Origin: Paratrimastix pyriformis
Lineage: Eukaryota; Preaxostyla; Paratrimastigidae
Reading direction: 5' to 3'
Length of the DNA: 64,000 nucleotides
Assembly (NCBI GenBank): GCA_027972325.1
Contig: JAPMOS010000110.1
Coordinates: 1 to 64,000 of the forward strand
This document shows positions 40,806 through 51,991 of this stretch, piece by piece. Under the pieces are notes generated by a model. It was not told the DNA's origin and ran no database searches. It was given only the letters and a program-made list of their open reading frames with translations. The translations under genes and the position numbers were made by a program. Position 1 is the stretch's first letter, and the number at the start of each line of letters is the position of its first letter.

Positions 40806-42443
40806 TCAGGCAATCTCGTTGCCAATGCTCAGCCAGAAGTCGCGCAGGTTCGTCCGGCGGGCGAAGATCTCCAGGAACCGACCTGGTGACGCGAACATGG
40901 CAAAAAAGTGTGTACGGAGCAAAGGCCGCCCCCCCACCCACCCATCCACCCCCGCCGCCAGACTCCGGGGACCCTGTTCTGAAGGACGGACCCTGGGGAA
41001 TGGCCGCTTCGATCATTTCGTACAACGAAGGCGGTTTCTGCGACTGCCCCGTCCGGGGGGCCTCAAAGAAATCGCTGCAGACTTGGGACCGGAACATTGC
41101 CGGGTCGAGCGTTCCCTGGGGAGAGGCAGGCGTGTGTGTGTGTGGATGCATGGATGCGCGGCAGATTCAAAGACAAGCTCGGACCTTCACCCCGACCAGA
41201 CAGGTTTCCTTGGCGTGCTGCAGGTAGTAACCATGACCCCGGGCGAGGTGTCTGGAATTGGTCTGCTTGGAGTAGCAGATATCCCCAATGATTCTACAGG
41301 CGTCATTGCCCCGGTCAGTCACCAAATGGACCCGGAAACACAGACCGATACCCCCAATGCTCAAACAGCTCGAGGGCAGTGTCGTAGGTCGAGTTGATCA
41401 CCCAGACAAAGAGCAAACCATTTTTTTGAAGCAAGCCCATTGGCATGTTTTTGATATCTTTGACAGTAAGGGTTGAATAACTGAGGCCAACCCCGCGGCT
41501 CGGGGGACCGTTCGTAAGCTCCCATGGTGGGTCCATGACGATGGCCTCGAATTGTTCGACGCCATTGAGAAGACTCGGCCAATCGAACGTCCGCACATCG
41601 GCCTGTATGGGGACAGAATGAGGCGGAACTTCAAAAAAGCGTGCGCTTTCTTTGGGGATGTCCAGGTCTGCAAAAGATGGAGCGAAGTCACGGCTCTTGA
41701 GATGATAAATCTGTTTTGTGAGAAGCCAATCATTGTATGCTTGGAGTTCCAGTTCGTGTGGGTCGGTAGCAGCAGGCTCCATCGATTTGAATGTGTGAAA
41801 TTAGTGTTCCTCCCCCGACAGGTTCTTCATATTATTTTCCACATGTTGCTTGTGGGGGTTCGGGTTTGCCTCCTTTACATCCAGTTTTTGGTGACATGGG
41901 GAGCATGGTTTGCAAGATACTCGAATTGTGTTGCGGCTGGTCTCGAGGTTCGCCTCGCCGAACAGTTCTCCCGCGGGTTTACTTCTGTCAGTGTCGGTCT
42001 TGGCCTCTCTCTGGGCATTGTCGGCCTAGAGTTTTTTCTCTTTTTTTGGGGCAACTCTCAAGCTTCTGCTGGCACACACCTCCTCTGTCTGCGTAACATT
42101 CAGTCCGCACTCACATCTCCCTTTCAAAGCGATCTGCCTTCACTTCCTCGGGAGTCTGCTCTTCTTGATCTTTTGGCTCAGGCCTTGGCCCTATCAGGCG
42201 GTATGGCCCCTCTTTGTCTTCACCGTCCTTCTGCCGGCTGCCATCGAAACCGTTGCTTTTTTCGTCCTGCGAGGCCGGCAAAACACATTGCGTGCCCTTA
42301 GACGTGCGCCACCACAATAAGAATGACTCTCCAACCCACCCGACCCATCCGTGGCATCGGCCGGAATTCTCATCGCTTTTATTAAACTCATCAATGACAT
42401 TTTTGGCCCCGGTCAATGTAAATTTCTCCGTAAATGCTGGCAT
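40806..42443 (-). CDS. AMT1: AMT1/MTA1-type MT-A70 N6-adenine methyltransferase
   Basis: Four exons join in consistent phase: 41782-41352, 41293-41185, 41115-40992, 40882-40806 (246 residues if started at 41782). The product has the MT-A70 catalytic motif DPPW (IVMDPPWELT), then RGVGLSY, a hydrophobic LLFVWVIN strand, the clade-typical GHGYYLQHAKETCLVG, GQSQKP and a final NLRDFWLSIGNE. The GHGYYLQHAKE/RGV combination points to the AMT1/MTA1 clade of DNA adenine methylases known from ciliates and early-branching fungi, not METTL3/14 or METTL4. Donors are GTATC, GTCCG and GTCCG. Further N-terminal exons probably lie upstream: an open stretch with CKPCSPCHQKLD (about 41.97-41.83 kb) and one starting MPAFTEKFTLTG (42443), but these joins are unproven. 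Predicted to act in the nucleus on ApT sites, probably with partner proteins. Confidence 0.85.
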
Positions 42444-42644
42444 TGGAGATGCTGACGGTCGGTGTGGTGTTTTTTTTCCATCCCTTCTCAACGGGCCGTG
42501 ACGGTCTGGGTGATGAGGCGAGCGAAGATGAGATGATTGGGGTTGAGAACTTGGTCAAAACATTTTGTGATTTCTCGACTGGGATTCGTGAGCCTCCTGG
42601 GCTGCCGAACGAGCGTGGTCGAGGGGTCGAATTGGCAGACGGCT
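42444..42644. promoter_or_regulatory. Putative divergent promoter region
   Basis: About 200 bp between the proposed first ATG of the methyltransferase gene (42443, minus) and the RRM gene (42645, plus). No TATA or other element is recognised. A T-rich run lies at 42469-42478. Confidence 0.35.
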
Positions 42645-45600
42645 ATGGATCAGTCTCAACCCTCCCCTGGAATGGCTCACTCTCTTCGGCGGGACCAGTT
42701 GTTCGCCCTTTCGGCCCCCTCCTCACCCGAGAGGGCGAAATGGGTACTCGAGTCGCCCGAACTGGTCTGATAATTCTGCTGTTCCTTGCTCAACTTTGGA
42801 TCTCGAGGATCTTCGGAATAGATTCGATCGGATTCTGATCCTGACAACGCCGACGGACATCACGTGTTGGACTTCCGCCGGGGCCTCTGAACTCTCATCA
42901 AGCCTTCCGAGTGCCTCACCGACCCACGTCATTCTCGTCGCCAGCTATGAAAGGATCCCCGTCACGCCGCTCTCCTTCGATCTGGTGATTTATGACCAGG
43001 GGGATACCCTCTTTGCCCCCGAGAACCAGACCACCCTGTGTGCTTGCCAGCAAGTTCCCGCCACGCGCCGGCTGCTTTTGGCCACACGCGCAAGCTTTCC
43101 GCCCCCGGTGTTGCCCACCAGCCAGGCGGTCATCATCCCCGGGGTGATCCTGATGCACTTGCCCCGGTACTTTGCCGTGCTCCAATTCCTGCGGGCCAAC
43201 GAGGCCCTGGCCGGAGCCGCGACTCCCGAGGACCTGTTGGGGACCCTCGCGAAGCGGGGTGCGGCCCCCGCCCCTGGTGCCATCGATCTCGAGGCGGCCA
43301 TTGTGGACCTCTTCCGGCCGCTGGTTGTGGCGCTGCCCGTCGCCCATACCGCAGCTGGGGACGCGACACCTGATGCCACCCTGCTCCCGCCAACAGCCGG
43401 CGCTGCCCCTGCGGCTCCTGTGGCGACACCACCAGCGCCCGCGCCGTCCGGCCAGCAGCAGGCCACATGCGCGCTCACAGTCGTTCTGCATGCGATGTAC
43501 GCCAACCCCCAGAACGGGCCCCGTCTGCTGACGGACGCTGCTGCTGCGGGCGCGCAGGCTCCCGCCCCGGTGAAGATGCACTCCTTCGGGGGTGGACTGT
43601 GGCGCGCCACGGTCATCGTCCCAAGGCAGCAAGAGGAGCGGCAACAGCTTAAGGAAGGGGAGACGGAGTCTGGGCAGGCGCAAGATGGGGGGGAGCTGGC
43701 GTCGGGGCTGCTTCGTGTGCGCCTGTGCAACGCCTCCGGCCAGCCGGTCAAGTCTGATTGCTCCCTCCTCGTGTCCTCCTCCTCTTCCTCCTCCTCCTCC
43801 TTCCTCCTCCTCCTCTCCTCATCATCAGCATCATTATCGTCATCACCACACCAGTATCGTCGCCAGTATCATCCACTCATCACCCACTCTCCATCCACTC
43901 ACCGCATCCATCATCAGCTCGCCCCACCACACGCTCGTTGCTCCTCTCCGCTTCAATTCATCTCAACTGCTTTCCCTGGTGCGTGGGGGGTGTTTGCAGC
44001 ACCGAGGTCGTCTCCCCGGCCACAGCCCGGTCCGTGCTTCCTGTGGGGCTATGGCGTGCAGCCAACAACATGCAATTTACGTGGCCCTTGCACGCAAGCC
44101 CGCGCTCAATTTCACCCCCCCCCCCCCCCCGCCCCCACGCACACACACACACACACCACCCCATCAGAAAACTGTCCGACCTTTCGTTGGCCGTCCCCTG
44201 CACGGGCCCGCTCTCCCAGCTGGAGCTGCGCCAGGTGTCGCTCTACCCGCTGGCCCTTGGCTCCGCCCCGCCCGACCCGGCGGCGGACCCGCCGGCCCCT
44301 GGGTGCCTCCGCATCAGCGGGCTGCAGGGCTGGACATCTGCTGTGCTGCGGGAGGTTTTGGAGCGGGCGGCCCTCGGCGGCCCGGTGGCCATGCGAGACT
44401 TGGTGTGGGTCGACGACGCTACCTGTCTGTCTCCCGCATCCATGGTGGGGGTGTGATGTGATGGGGCTGGCAGACCGGGATGAGAGGTTCGTTGGCGACC
44501 ATCAGGATCCCACTCCTCCCACCCCCACATCCACGATACTGACGCACACACGACACAACGACACGGCACAGGGCACACCAGATATGTTGACGATCTTGGG
44601 GCCTGTTCGGTGTGTCGTGTCTGTGTGTCGTGTGCCTGTCGTGTGTCGTGGTTCTGAGCGCTGTCTCCCCACACGACGCACGCACGACTCTCACACGACT
44701 CTCACACAACACGCAGGCCTGTGTCTTCTGTCGGGCTCCGAGGCCTCCTCGCGCCTGTCGGCCTTCCTCACGGCCTGCGACCCGCGGCCCGACCCGTACC
44801 TGGCCCGCCCCTGGCCCTACGATCCCGCCAGCCTCGCCGCCTCGGTGGGGCGGGTCGCGGCCGGCACGACCGATGTCCGGCTGGGCACGGATGAGCTGGG
44901 TCCGGCCGCGGCGGCGGCCCGGGCGGCCCGACGTCAGCGGCGCGCCGAGGCGCGTGAGAAGGATCGTCAGCAGCAGGCGGCGCGCCGGCGGGGCCACGCG
45001 GAAGAGACTCCCGCCACCGCTGCAGCAGCAGCAATGGGCGCCGGCCTCGATGGCGACGATGATGATGACGATGATATCCCCACCCCATCGGGCTCGTCAT
45101 CATCATCTGCCTCGGAGGAGGAGCCAGAGACGGAACAAGGCGGCCGCCGCGGCCGGCGCCACCACCGCTCTGCCGATGGAGTGGCGCAACGCCTCTCCGA
45201 CCTGCTCGGCCAGCTGGGGCTGCCGGGGCTGCACGATCAGCAACCGCATGAAGAGCCGGCTGCTACGGCGGCACGGCTGTGGGTCCGGCAGGCCAGCCAA
45301 CGGGAGGCAGACCAGGCCCGGGCCAAGCAGGCCACCCGACCCGCCGCCCCTGCTGCGGCCGCCACTGCTGCCCCCGGTGGCCCCGCGGACGACGCCGCTC
45401 GGCGGCTGCGGCGGGTTCTGCTGCAGGAGGAGTTCCGCGCCCGGGACCGTGATGAGGCGGGCCTGCTGATGGGGCACCCGCTTCAGGCCGCCACGGGGCC
45501 CTGCGCCCTGCGCGGGCTGCGGCAAAGTGGGCTGTTCCCCGAGGCGGCCGGGGTGCTCCGGGCCGAACCGGGCTGGTTCCGGGTCGAGCGGGAGGGCCCC

Positions 45601-46443
45601 GAGGACTGGGTGGCCTTGAGCGCAGCCGGGGTGGTGCGGGCCCTGCAGGAGCAGCAGGAGGACGAGAGCGCCGAGGGACGGCCGGAGGAGAGCGGGTGGA
45701 GGCGACGGGCGGGCGGGCTGGATGGCGAGGCCGCGCACCGGGGCGGCGGCGGCGCCGGCGGCCGGGGTGGACGCGGGAAGCGTGGCGGAGGGCGCGGTGG
45801 ACGGGGTCTGGCTTTGGTGTCCTTCCTCCCCCCGCCACCCGAATCACCACCGCCGCCACACTCGCGTTGTCTTCCTGGCGTCCATGTTCGCCCGTCCACT
45901 TTTTGTGTGCCAACCATCCATCCCCCCCCCACCCCACCCCACCCACCCCCCACCCCCCCCCCACCCCGCAGGTCCGCCCGAGGGCATGCAGGAGTTCCTG
46001 GGCCAGCAGGGGTCAATGGTCTGCAGGTTCTGCTGATGTTCCGGCCCCTGCCCCCTCCTGTCCCCTGGTCCCCGGTCCCTGTCCCCGATCTCCTGGCCTT
46101 TCCCCCCCCCCCCCCCCCCCCCCTGGTTGTCTCGTGGGTGTGTCTGACTGGCTGGGTCTAGGCCGGATGACGACGAGCCGTTGTGTCTCTTTCATGGCTA
46201 TTCATCGCGTTCACCATTCGCTGTGTCTGTGGGGCGTTCGGCACGCACGCAGGCATCGTCCGGGTCTTCTTCTTCCACAAGAAGTTCGCCTACGTCAACT
46301 TCGCCACAGCGGCCGAGGCCCGCGCGGCCGTGCCCCGCATTGCCGGGTTGACCATGGAGGAGCCACCCTCACGGCCGTCCTGCGTGCCGACAAGCCCACC
46401 GCCCAGGCCGTGCCTCCGCCCGCCAAAACGGCGGATCAATGAA
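42645..46443 (+). CDS. RRM protein with SNF2-like N-terminal region
   Basis: Exons: 42645-42764, 42808-43751, 44168-44424, 44717-45805, 45972-about 46020 and 46253-46443; donors are GTCTG. A start at 42796 would avoid the first intron. The N-terminus (FDRILILTTP, HVILVASYERI, FDLVIYDQGDTLF, RRLLLATRASFP) resembles the first lobe of a SNF2-type helicase with DQGD in place of DEGH-like box II, so ATPase activity is doubtful. An RRM-like fold follows across exons 3-4 (LRISGLQGWTSAVLREVL, LVWVDDATC), then an Arg/Ala-rich coiled region, an acidic/Ser stretch, a compact domain (LRQSGLFPEAAGVL) and an RG-rich tail. The last exons form an RRM (GMQEFLGQQG, VFFFHKKFAYVNF). The final junctions need one frame adjustment near 46.02 kb and another near 46.36 kb, perhaps assembly errors. 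Probably nuclear RNA binding. Confidence 0.65.
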
Positions 46444-46558
46444 CGCCACGCCATGCCCAGAACCGCCCGGAATTGAGCGACCATAAGGCGGTTTTTTCTT
46501 GAGGCTCCGCGTTGAAGAGATCTCTTGTGTGCTGTCTGCCGATTTTGTCGCCCGCGGA

Positions 46559-46713
46559 TCATCGCACGTGCGGATGGAAGAGGGCGGGTGGGTCTGGAGG
46601 GTCCGCGGCCAGCGAGATGGCAAAGTGGACCAGACGGGTTGGCAGGTACAGCCAGACACTGCTGGAGTTCTCGGGGGCGGGGCGCGCGGGCAAAGTCGCG
46701 GTGACACGCCTCC

Positions 46714-46768
<55 letters not shown>

Positions 46769-49540
46769 CAGCCAATCCGGAGATCCTTGATGCCCGCAGA
46801 ATCTATTCGGAAGGGGCGGCCATCAGGCGGGAGGCACCGGTGGTGCAGGGACCGCTGCTGGATGCAAGACACGATCCAGCAAGACCTCGGCGCTTTCCGG
46901 TTCAATGTCCTCGTAACCTTCCGGGACCAGCGGGACGAGAATTTCGGCCAAGTTGGCAGGGAGGACGCGGCGCAGGGACTCCTGCTCGAAGAGGAAGTCG
47001 GTTTCGTCGAGCGGGAGCGGCGGCGGCGGCGAAAGGAACCGGATGCAGGTGAGGACCACCTGATGGAGGGCCAGGGCGGCCCCGCAGGCGATTCTCTGCC
47101 GAAGCCCGCCCGATGAAGGAGCCGAAAGACGGGCAGCCGGGAACAGACCCCAGGCTTCTCAGCGCACGAGCGAATCGACCGGACCTCCGGCGGAAGGGGA
47201 AATCCCCAGTGGGCGTACCTACCCAAGGGGGGAACAAAGGAGTTAGCCCGGGGCTGGGAGCGGGAGAAGAGGAGGGACCTGTCGAAGTCGATCAGCCTGA
47301 GGGTGATCGAGGAGGGGGTTCGGGTGCGCCAAACGAGGTTGGCGGAGCGAAAATCATTGTGGCATAACTTGTGGCTTGTGGCGAGCTCATAGACGAGCTC
47401 GACCAGAGCGCGGGCGGTGCGTGGGAGCTCCTCCTCGGCGGGCGGGGCTTCCCAGAGCGTCCGGCCGAAGTTGGGAATGCGGAGGAAACGGTAGGGAAGA
47501 CCAAACAGGTGCCACTGCACGCCGCCACAGAAAGGAGGAGCCAAGATGCGTGAGGACCGAATGAAACAAGACAACAATGGGTTGTTGGGGGCGGGTGGAT
47601 GTGGTGGAATGGAACGGGAAAGCAAAACCAGCGGCCCAGCGCGAATGTGGGAGGTCGGGACCTGACTGAGGACGTGCCCTTCAAGAAGCGAACCGGCCGA
47701 GTAGAAGACGCTGGCGGTCACAAGCTTGGCGTACCACAAGCCATCCTGGCTGATGTACAGGCTGCGTGCTTGGCTGCCTGTCAAAACAAACAGCGCAGAA
47801 TAGAGCGTGATGCGATGAGACCACCGAGAGAGGCGCGGAGAGACCTTCTGACGGCACGAATTGCCAAAAAGGGGAGTCACAGGCGGCGGCGGCGGCGGCA
47901 GTGGCAGCGGGGGCAGAGGCAGCCCCGGTCGGTGGTTCGGTTCCGTCGGGGAAGTTGGCGGACTGGCGAAGCAATGCGTGGGGAAGGAGCCCCTGCTCGG
48001 GCCGAAGGGGACCGAAGTTGAGTGTCGCGGCCAGGTTCGCGAGGTTGTCGAGCACGATCGTCTCCTTTTCAGCGGGGACGAGGATTTGCTGCTGAAGAAC
48101 ATCCACCCAGACACGTCGCCCGCCACAGCAGCAGAATGTGGAGAGAGAGGATTTGCTGCTGAAGAACATCCACCCAGACACGCCGCCCGCCACAGCAGCA
48201 GAATGTGGAGAGAGAGGAAGGGAGCAGGGCTGGTGTGAAAGGGAATTCGTGCCAATGAGAGCCTCGCACGCCGGGTTGAGGATGCGTGGATGACGATGGG
48301 GGATGATAACGATTGAGCGGCGACTTGATGCACAGACCTCGTCGTCAGAGGCCCAGATCGCCCGGATCTCAAACTTCACCCCCCAAAAGGTCGAGGTCTC
48401 CTCGCCAAATAGGTACGAGGTCTTGTCGAGTGAGAAGGCAGTTTCAAACAGAACTTGGACCTGGAGGGTGTGGAAAGAAGCACGAGGGTGAGGGTGATTC
48501 GCGATGGCTACGTCATATGTCCGAGTTTCGCCCAACCATTGATGATCCGCCAATCCCCAGCAAGCGGGAGCCCCTCTGCCGGCGGTCTGGTGTGGGGATT
48601 TCAGCGTGTTCAGGGGTTTTTCGACGATGAATGGAGTGGCTCGTGATTAGATGCTGATGATTGGATGCTGGTGGTGATTGTGAATGCTTGCAAACAACGG
48701 GGGAGGGGGGGGAGGTCCAGCCCCTTGGCAGACTTGCGGGTCAAGGTACAGCGCGTGCAGAATGATCGGATGGCCGACCAGGGCGGGGGTCCCATTTCGA
48801 AAGAAGAGGCCGAGGGCACTGTAGAAACTGCAGACCATCAGCCGCTGACAGGAGACTGCGCATCCCAAACCCAACGGGCGACATCGGGACCACAAGGAAG
48901 AGCTTCCGTGGGAGTATGTAGGGCAAAGTCACGTGCGCCCTTGAAAATGCATGTTGTGCTGTGTGCTGTGTTCAGGCGACATCGGGACCACAAGGAAGAG
49001 TTCTGTGAAAACACGTCGGGCAAAGCCACGTGCGTCCTCGAAAATGCGTGTCGGATGTGGTGGTGGGTGGTGGGTGGTGGGTGGTGGGTGGTGGGGTGGT
49101 GGGGTGGTGGTGGGTGGTGGGGTGGTGGGGTGGTGGTGGGTGGGTGGGGACGGACTGTTCCGGGCCTCTCCGCGGTTGGCCAGGCAGTGCACCGTCGGAT
49201 ACCCAAAAGAATTTGCCCATCGGAGGAGCCGGGCTCGGCAATCAGGCCCGGGTATCGCTGCGTTGGGTGGAGGTGGGTGGTGGGTGGTGAGTGGGTGGTG
49301 GGGTGGTGGGTGGTGGGGTGGCGGGTGGTTGTTGGTGGGTGTGGGTGGTTGTGGGTCCTGATTTCCGGTGTTGGATGTCGACGTGCTCTTCCCTGAGTGC
49401 TTTGCCGTTGACTGACCCTTGTTCGCTGCTGCCTGCTTGGGTATGTTGACATGGTGGACACTGCTTGACCCACGGCGCTTCCTTCGTGGACTGTGCCGAC
49501 ACTTCTTGCGGCGTCTTTCCTCTTTCTTTAATTCTCTGTG

Positions 49541-49579
<39 letters not shown>

Positions 49580-50500
49580 GGGACCAAAGGCGAACCCATT
49601 GTCCGGGCATCGTGCAAGAAGCTGACTTCTCGAAGGTCACCTCGGCGTCTGCCTGGCCGAGTTGCTTGCAGAGCTTCTGCAGCCATTGACGGGCCTGCCC
49701 GACCTTGGTGTCGTGCTCCTTCGTTTGCTCAGCTCCGGGGAATGACGCCACCGGGTCTGCAGCAAAGTGAACACGGGAACCCATCATTTCATGATTTCAT
49801 GATTTCAGATGATTTCATGATTTCCGGGGAGAACCAGACCCAGGCCGTGACGCTCGAGCGCCCTGTCGATTGAGTCGAGGACGCCAAATGGGAGCGGGTC
49901 CTCTGACGACAGATAGTTGAGTGGGGGTGCATGAGCTCCCGGCCGATCGGGAGGCCTGCAAGCATATGAGGGGGAAGAATGACGTGAAGGTGCCGTCGCA
50001 CAACGTGGGGGGCCGACCTTGGGAGGGGTGAGGACGACCGGCCGATGGACGACGCCCCCCCTGCCGCGGCACTCTGTGCCAATCAAGGATTCAATTAGAC
50101 ATCAATGGGACGCGGGCGGCGAGACCTTGGGAAGCGCGATCGGAGCCGGCGCCCCGTCGCAAGCCTCATCGGTCTGGCCAAGCACCGCCGCACTGCTTCT
50201 GCTCTGGGCAGGCGTGGTCTGGGCCAACTCGGTCTGGGCCTGGCGGAGAAGGTGTGCATGACAGAGTGGAATGCGAAGCCGACGAACCTGTTTGGCCGAC
50301 CGCAGTGTCGCGAGTCGAGAAATGTCCGGGGTCGGGGTCGGTTCAGGTTCCTCGCGGCAACGTTGAGATCTGGCTGGAGGTTTAAATTTGGCTGACGTCG
50401 ATGGGGTGGCACGTTTCCTGTGGGCTGAAGAGCTCCGCTGTCCCCAATCGAATTGATTCTTGATTCATGAAGAAATGCAACAAACCTGGTCAATTTCCCG
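46559..50500 (-). CDS. Kinase-like-fold protein, left arm copy
   Basis: Minus-strand homologue of the gene at 60177-64000, exon by exon. It carries VQVLFETAFSLDKTSY (48.45 kb), the Ala-rich linker (48.06-47.86 kb), SLYISQDGLWYAKLV (47.77 kb), a phosphotransferase-like catalytic loop (LCHNDFRSANLVW, 47.36 kb), a DFG-like LIDFDR, and further C-terminal exons visible only in this copy: YAHWGFPLPPE (47.22 kb), a segment with ETDFLFEQESLRRVLP (46.98 kb) and a proposed last exon ending LFHPHVR at 46559 after a 53-base C run. HxDxxxxN plus a following D suggest a protein-kinase/aminoglycoside-phosphotransferase-type fold; substrate unknown. The 5' end is unclear because the ATG used by the right copy is not conserved. 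The copy has several length differences from its twin and may be decaying. Confidence 0.55.
46715..46767. repeat. Poly-C run of 53 bases
   Basis: Uninterrupted C run on plus (G run on the gene strand) between the two proposed last exons of the left kinase-like gene. Length is likely unstable and may be miscounted in assembly. Confidence 0.9.
48080..48214 (-). repeat. 67-bp tandem duplication of a splice acceptor
   Basis: Two copies (48080-48146 and 48147-48213) each contain, on minus, a pyrimidine-rich stretch, GTTCTTCAG and the exon start CAGCAAATCCTC. The right arm has this junction once (63100). Which acceptor is used is not known. Confidence 0.85.
48878..49052 (-). repeat. 98-bp tandem duplication within an exon/intron border
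   Basis: GCGACATCGGGACCACAAGG begins at 48878 and again at 48976, each followed by the same ~70 bp with substitutions. The right arm carries a single version (about 61690-61735), so the duplication followed the arm duplication. Confidence 0.8.
49060..49340. repeat. (GGTGGGT)n tracts in two introns
   Basis: Two GGTGGGTGGTGG-type tracts (about 49060-49145 and 49268-49345) flank the exon encoding RYPGLIAEPGSSDG. The right arm has the corresponding CACCACCCACC tract after that exon, so part of this repeat predates the duplication. Confidence 0.85.
49345..49575 (+). mobile_element. R2 interspersed repeat, copy b
   Basis: Same sequence as 33.9-34.1 kb from CCTGATTTCCGG through TTCCCTGAGTGCTTTGCCG to CTTTCCTCTTTCTTTAATTC and a GT tract. 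Lies in the left kinase-like gene, in antisense orientation to it. Confidence 0.75.
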
Positions 50501-50559
50501 GAGTTCGTGGGCCGATAATTCTGATTCTGATGCGTTTGAAGATTGATCAAGATTGACCG

Positions 50560-51991
50560 AGCTGAAGAAGAAAACAAAACAGACCCAGATCGAAAGATAG
50601 CGTGTTCAACCTCCACGGCACGCAGCCAGTCAGTCAGTCTCGTGTTAATGCAGCCTCGTGTGAGGCTAACTAAGGAGCCATGAGAAAGAAATCACAAAAG
50701 GTTTTATCCCCCAATTCCCCCGTCACCTCATCACCTCCGATAGGCTTCGGCTCAAAGTGCATCGCATCTCATCACCCCCACCTCCTTCACTGGTGAGCCT
50801 CGGCCTCGTGGTTGCGCTTGGTCGGTATGCCACCATCCTAGGTCGCCCCGAAAGCAAGCCAGGGAGAGAAAATGGATGGAAGAGCGACGACCTAAGACTT
50901 CCCCCCCCTCCCCGCAGGTTTTGAGGACGAGCCCACCCGGCGAGCCTGACGCTGCCGTCGTCCACCCGCCCGCAGCAGAAATTCAAACTCAAATTTCTCC
51001 ATATTCCCGATCGGCGGCGATGGGACTTCGCAGGTGTGGTCCTCACGGCGGCGGGGACGTGCGCGTCATGACGGACTCCTTCTTGCCGATGTGCTGCGGC
51101 ATCTGACTCACCACGTTCTGAAGCGCCGCCAACGTCCCACCAGCGTGGTGGTCGGTCGACGACGCGACGTCCTCCTCCTCCCCAAAGCAGGTCGACGACG
51201 ACGTCCTCCTTCGTGGACGCTCCCACAGCCCGACCCTCCACCCAACCGAAAGCAGGCCCCACCGTTTTTCAATTTCCCCTCGTTTTCAAATTACCCCTGG
51301 TTCGAACCACCCGCGTCAAGAAAATTGTCACGTGGGGCGCTCCAGTCGGGCGCCCGTGTGACCTCTTTGTTCCCGTCCCAGTGCGCGGCAAAGGGCCACT
51401 CTCCATTGGTGTGCCAAAGAGACATTGCCAGGGGAGAGCAGGCCAAAACGACAAAAAACCGGGGAGGGGCGGTGAAAAACCGGGGGGGGGGGGGGGGGGG
51501 GGCGGACGACCAAAATGCGCACAAGGAGCGCAAAAGGCCCCGAAGAGGGTTGGGTGGGGAGGTGGATGGGTTGGGAGAAAATGGGTTGGCTTTTGGTGCG
51601 TTGAAACGGGTTGTCCTCGACGGGGGCGCCAGAGAAGGAGAGAAGTCGTCATTAAGAGAGAGAGAGAGAGAGAAGACAGAAAGGCGTGGAGGACAGAAGA
51701 ACGGGGGTGGGGGGTTTCATCACTGAACGAACACACAGCCATAAAATACGAAGGAAGAAAGAGGGGAAGAAGGGGGAGGGGGGGGGGTGGGAAGGAGGGT
51801 GAAGCTGATTCCCGAGAAGCCCATCCCCACGCATACTCGTATCCTCACGCAGACTCGTTATTACGAGAAGAAAAAAGGGGCACTGGGGCATGGGGGCAGC
51901 AACAATAGCGACCAGCAAACGGGGGGCCCGTGTTTGAGGTGTTGTCGTTGCGCGTGGGGGGCGTGGGGCGGGTTTGGGGGGGTTGGGCGAG
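50560..51991. other. Region between left arm and CAX gene
   Basis: No gene firmly supported. A short non-repetitive coding-like stretch on minus (LAALQNVVSQMPQHIGKKES, about 51150-51090) could be an exon of an unrecognised gene. A run of about 20 G (51482-51502), a GA tract (51655-51672) and G-rich low-complexity sequence (51760-51800) fill the rest. Confidence 0.4.

Larger units (their letters stand above)
46559..50560 (-). repeat. Left arm of a ~4 kb inverted duplication
   Basis: Reverse complement of 60145-64000 (which runs off the window). Homology starts near 50560/60145 and covers exons and many introns. The arms differ by minisatellite growth, local duplications and repeat insertions, while exons stay close. 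About 9.6 kb lies between the arms. Confidence 0.85.

Noticed and set aside
41552-42301. Plus-strand hydrophobic frame opposite the methyltransferase
   Set aside because: Overlaps the well-supported minus-strand catalytic exon and has no domain of its own.
42111-42491. Independent small gene upstream of the methyltransferase
   Set aside because: Charged, non-repetitive sequence on minus directly upstream of the methyltransferase is more simply its N-terminal exons; kept inside that gene call with reservation.
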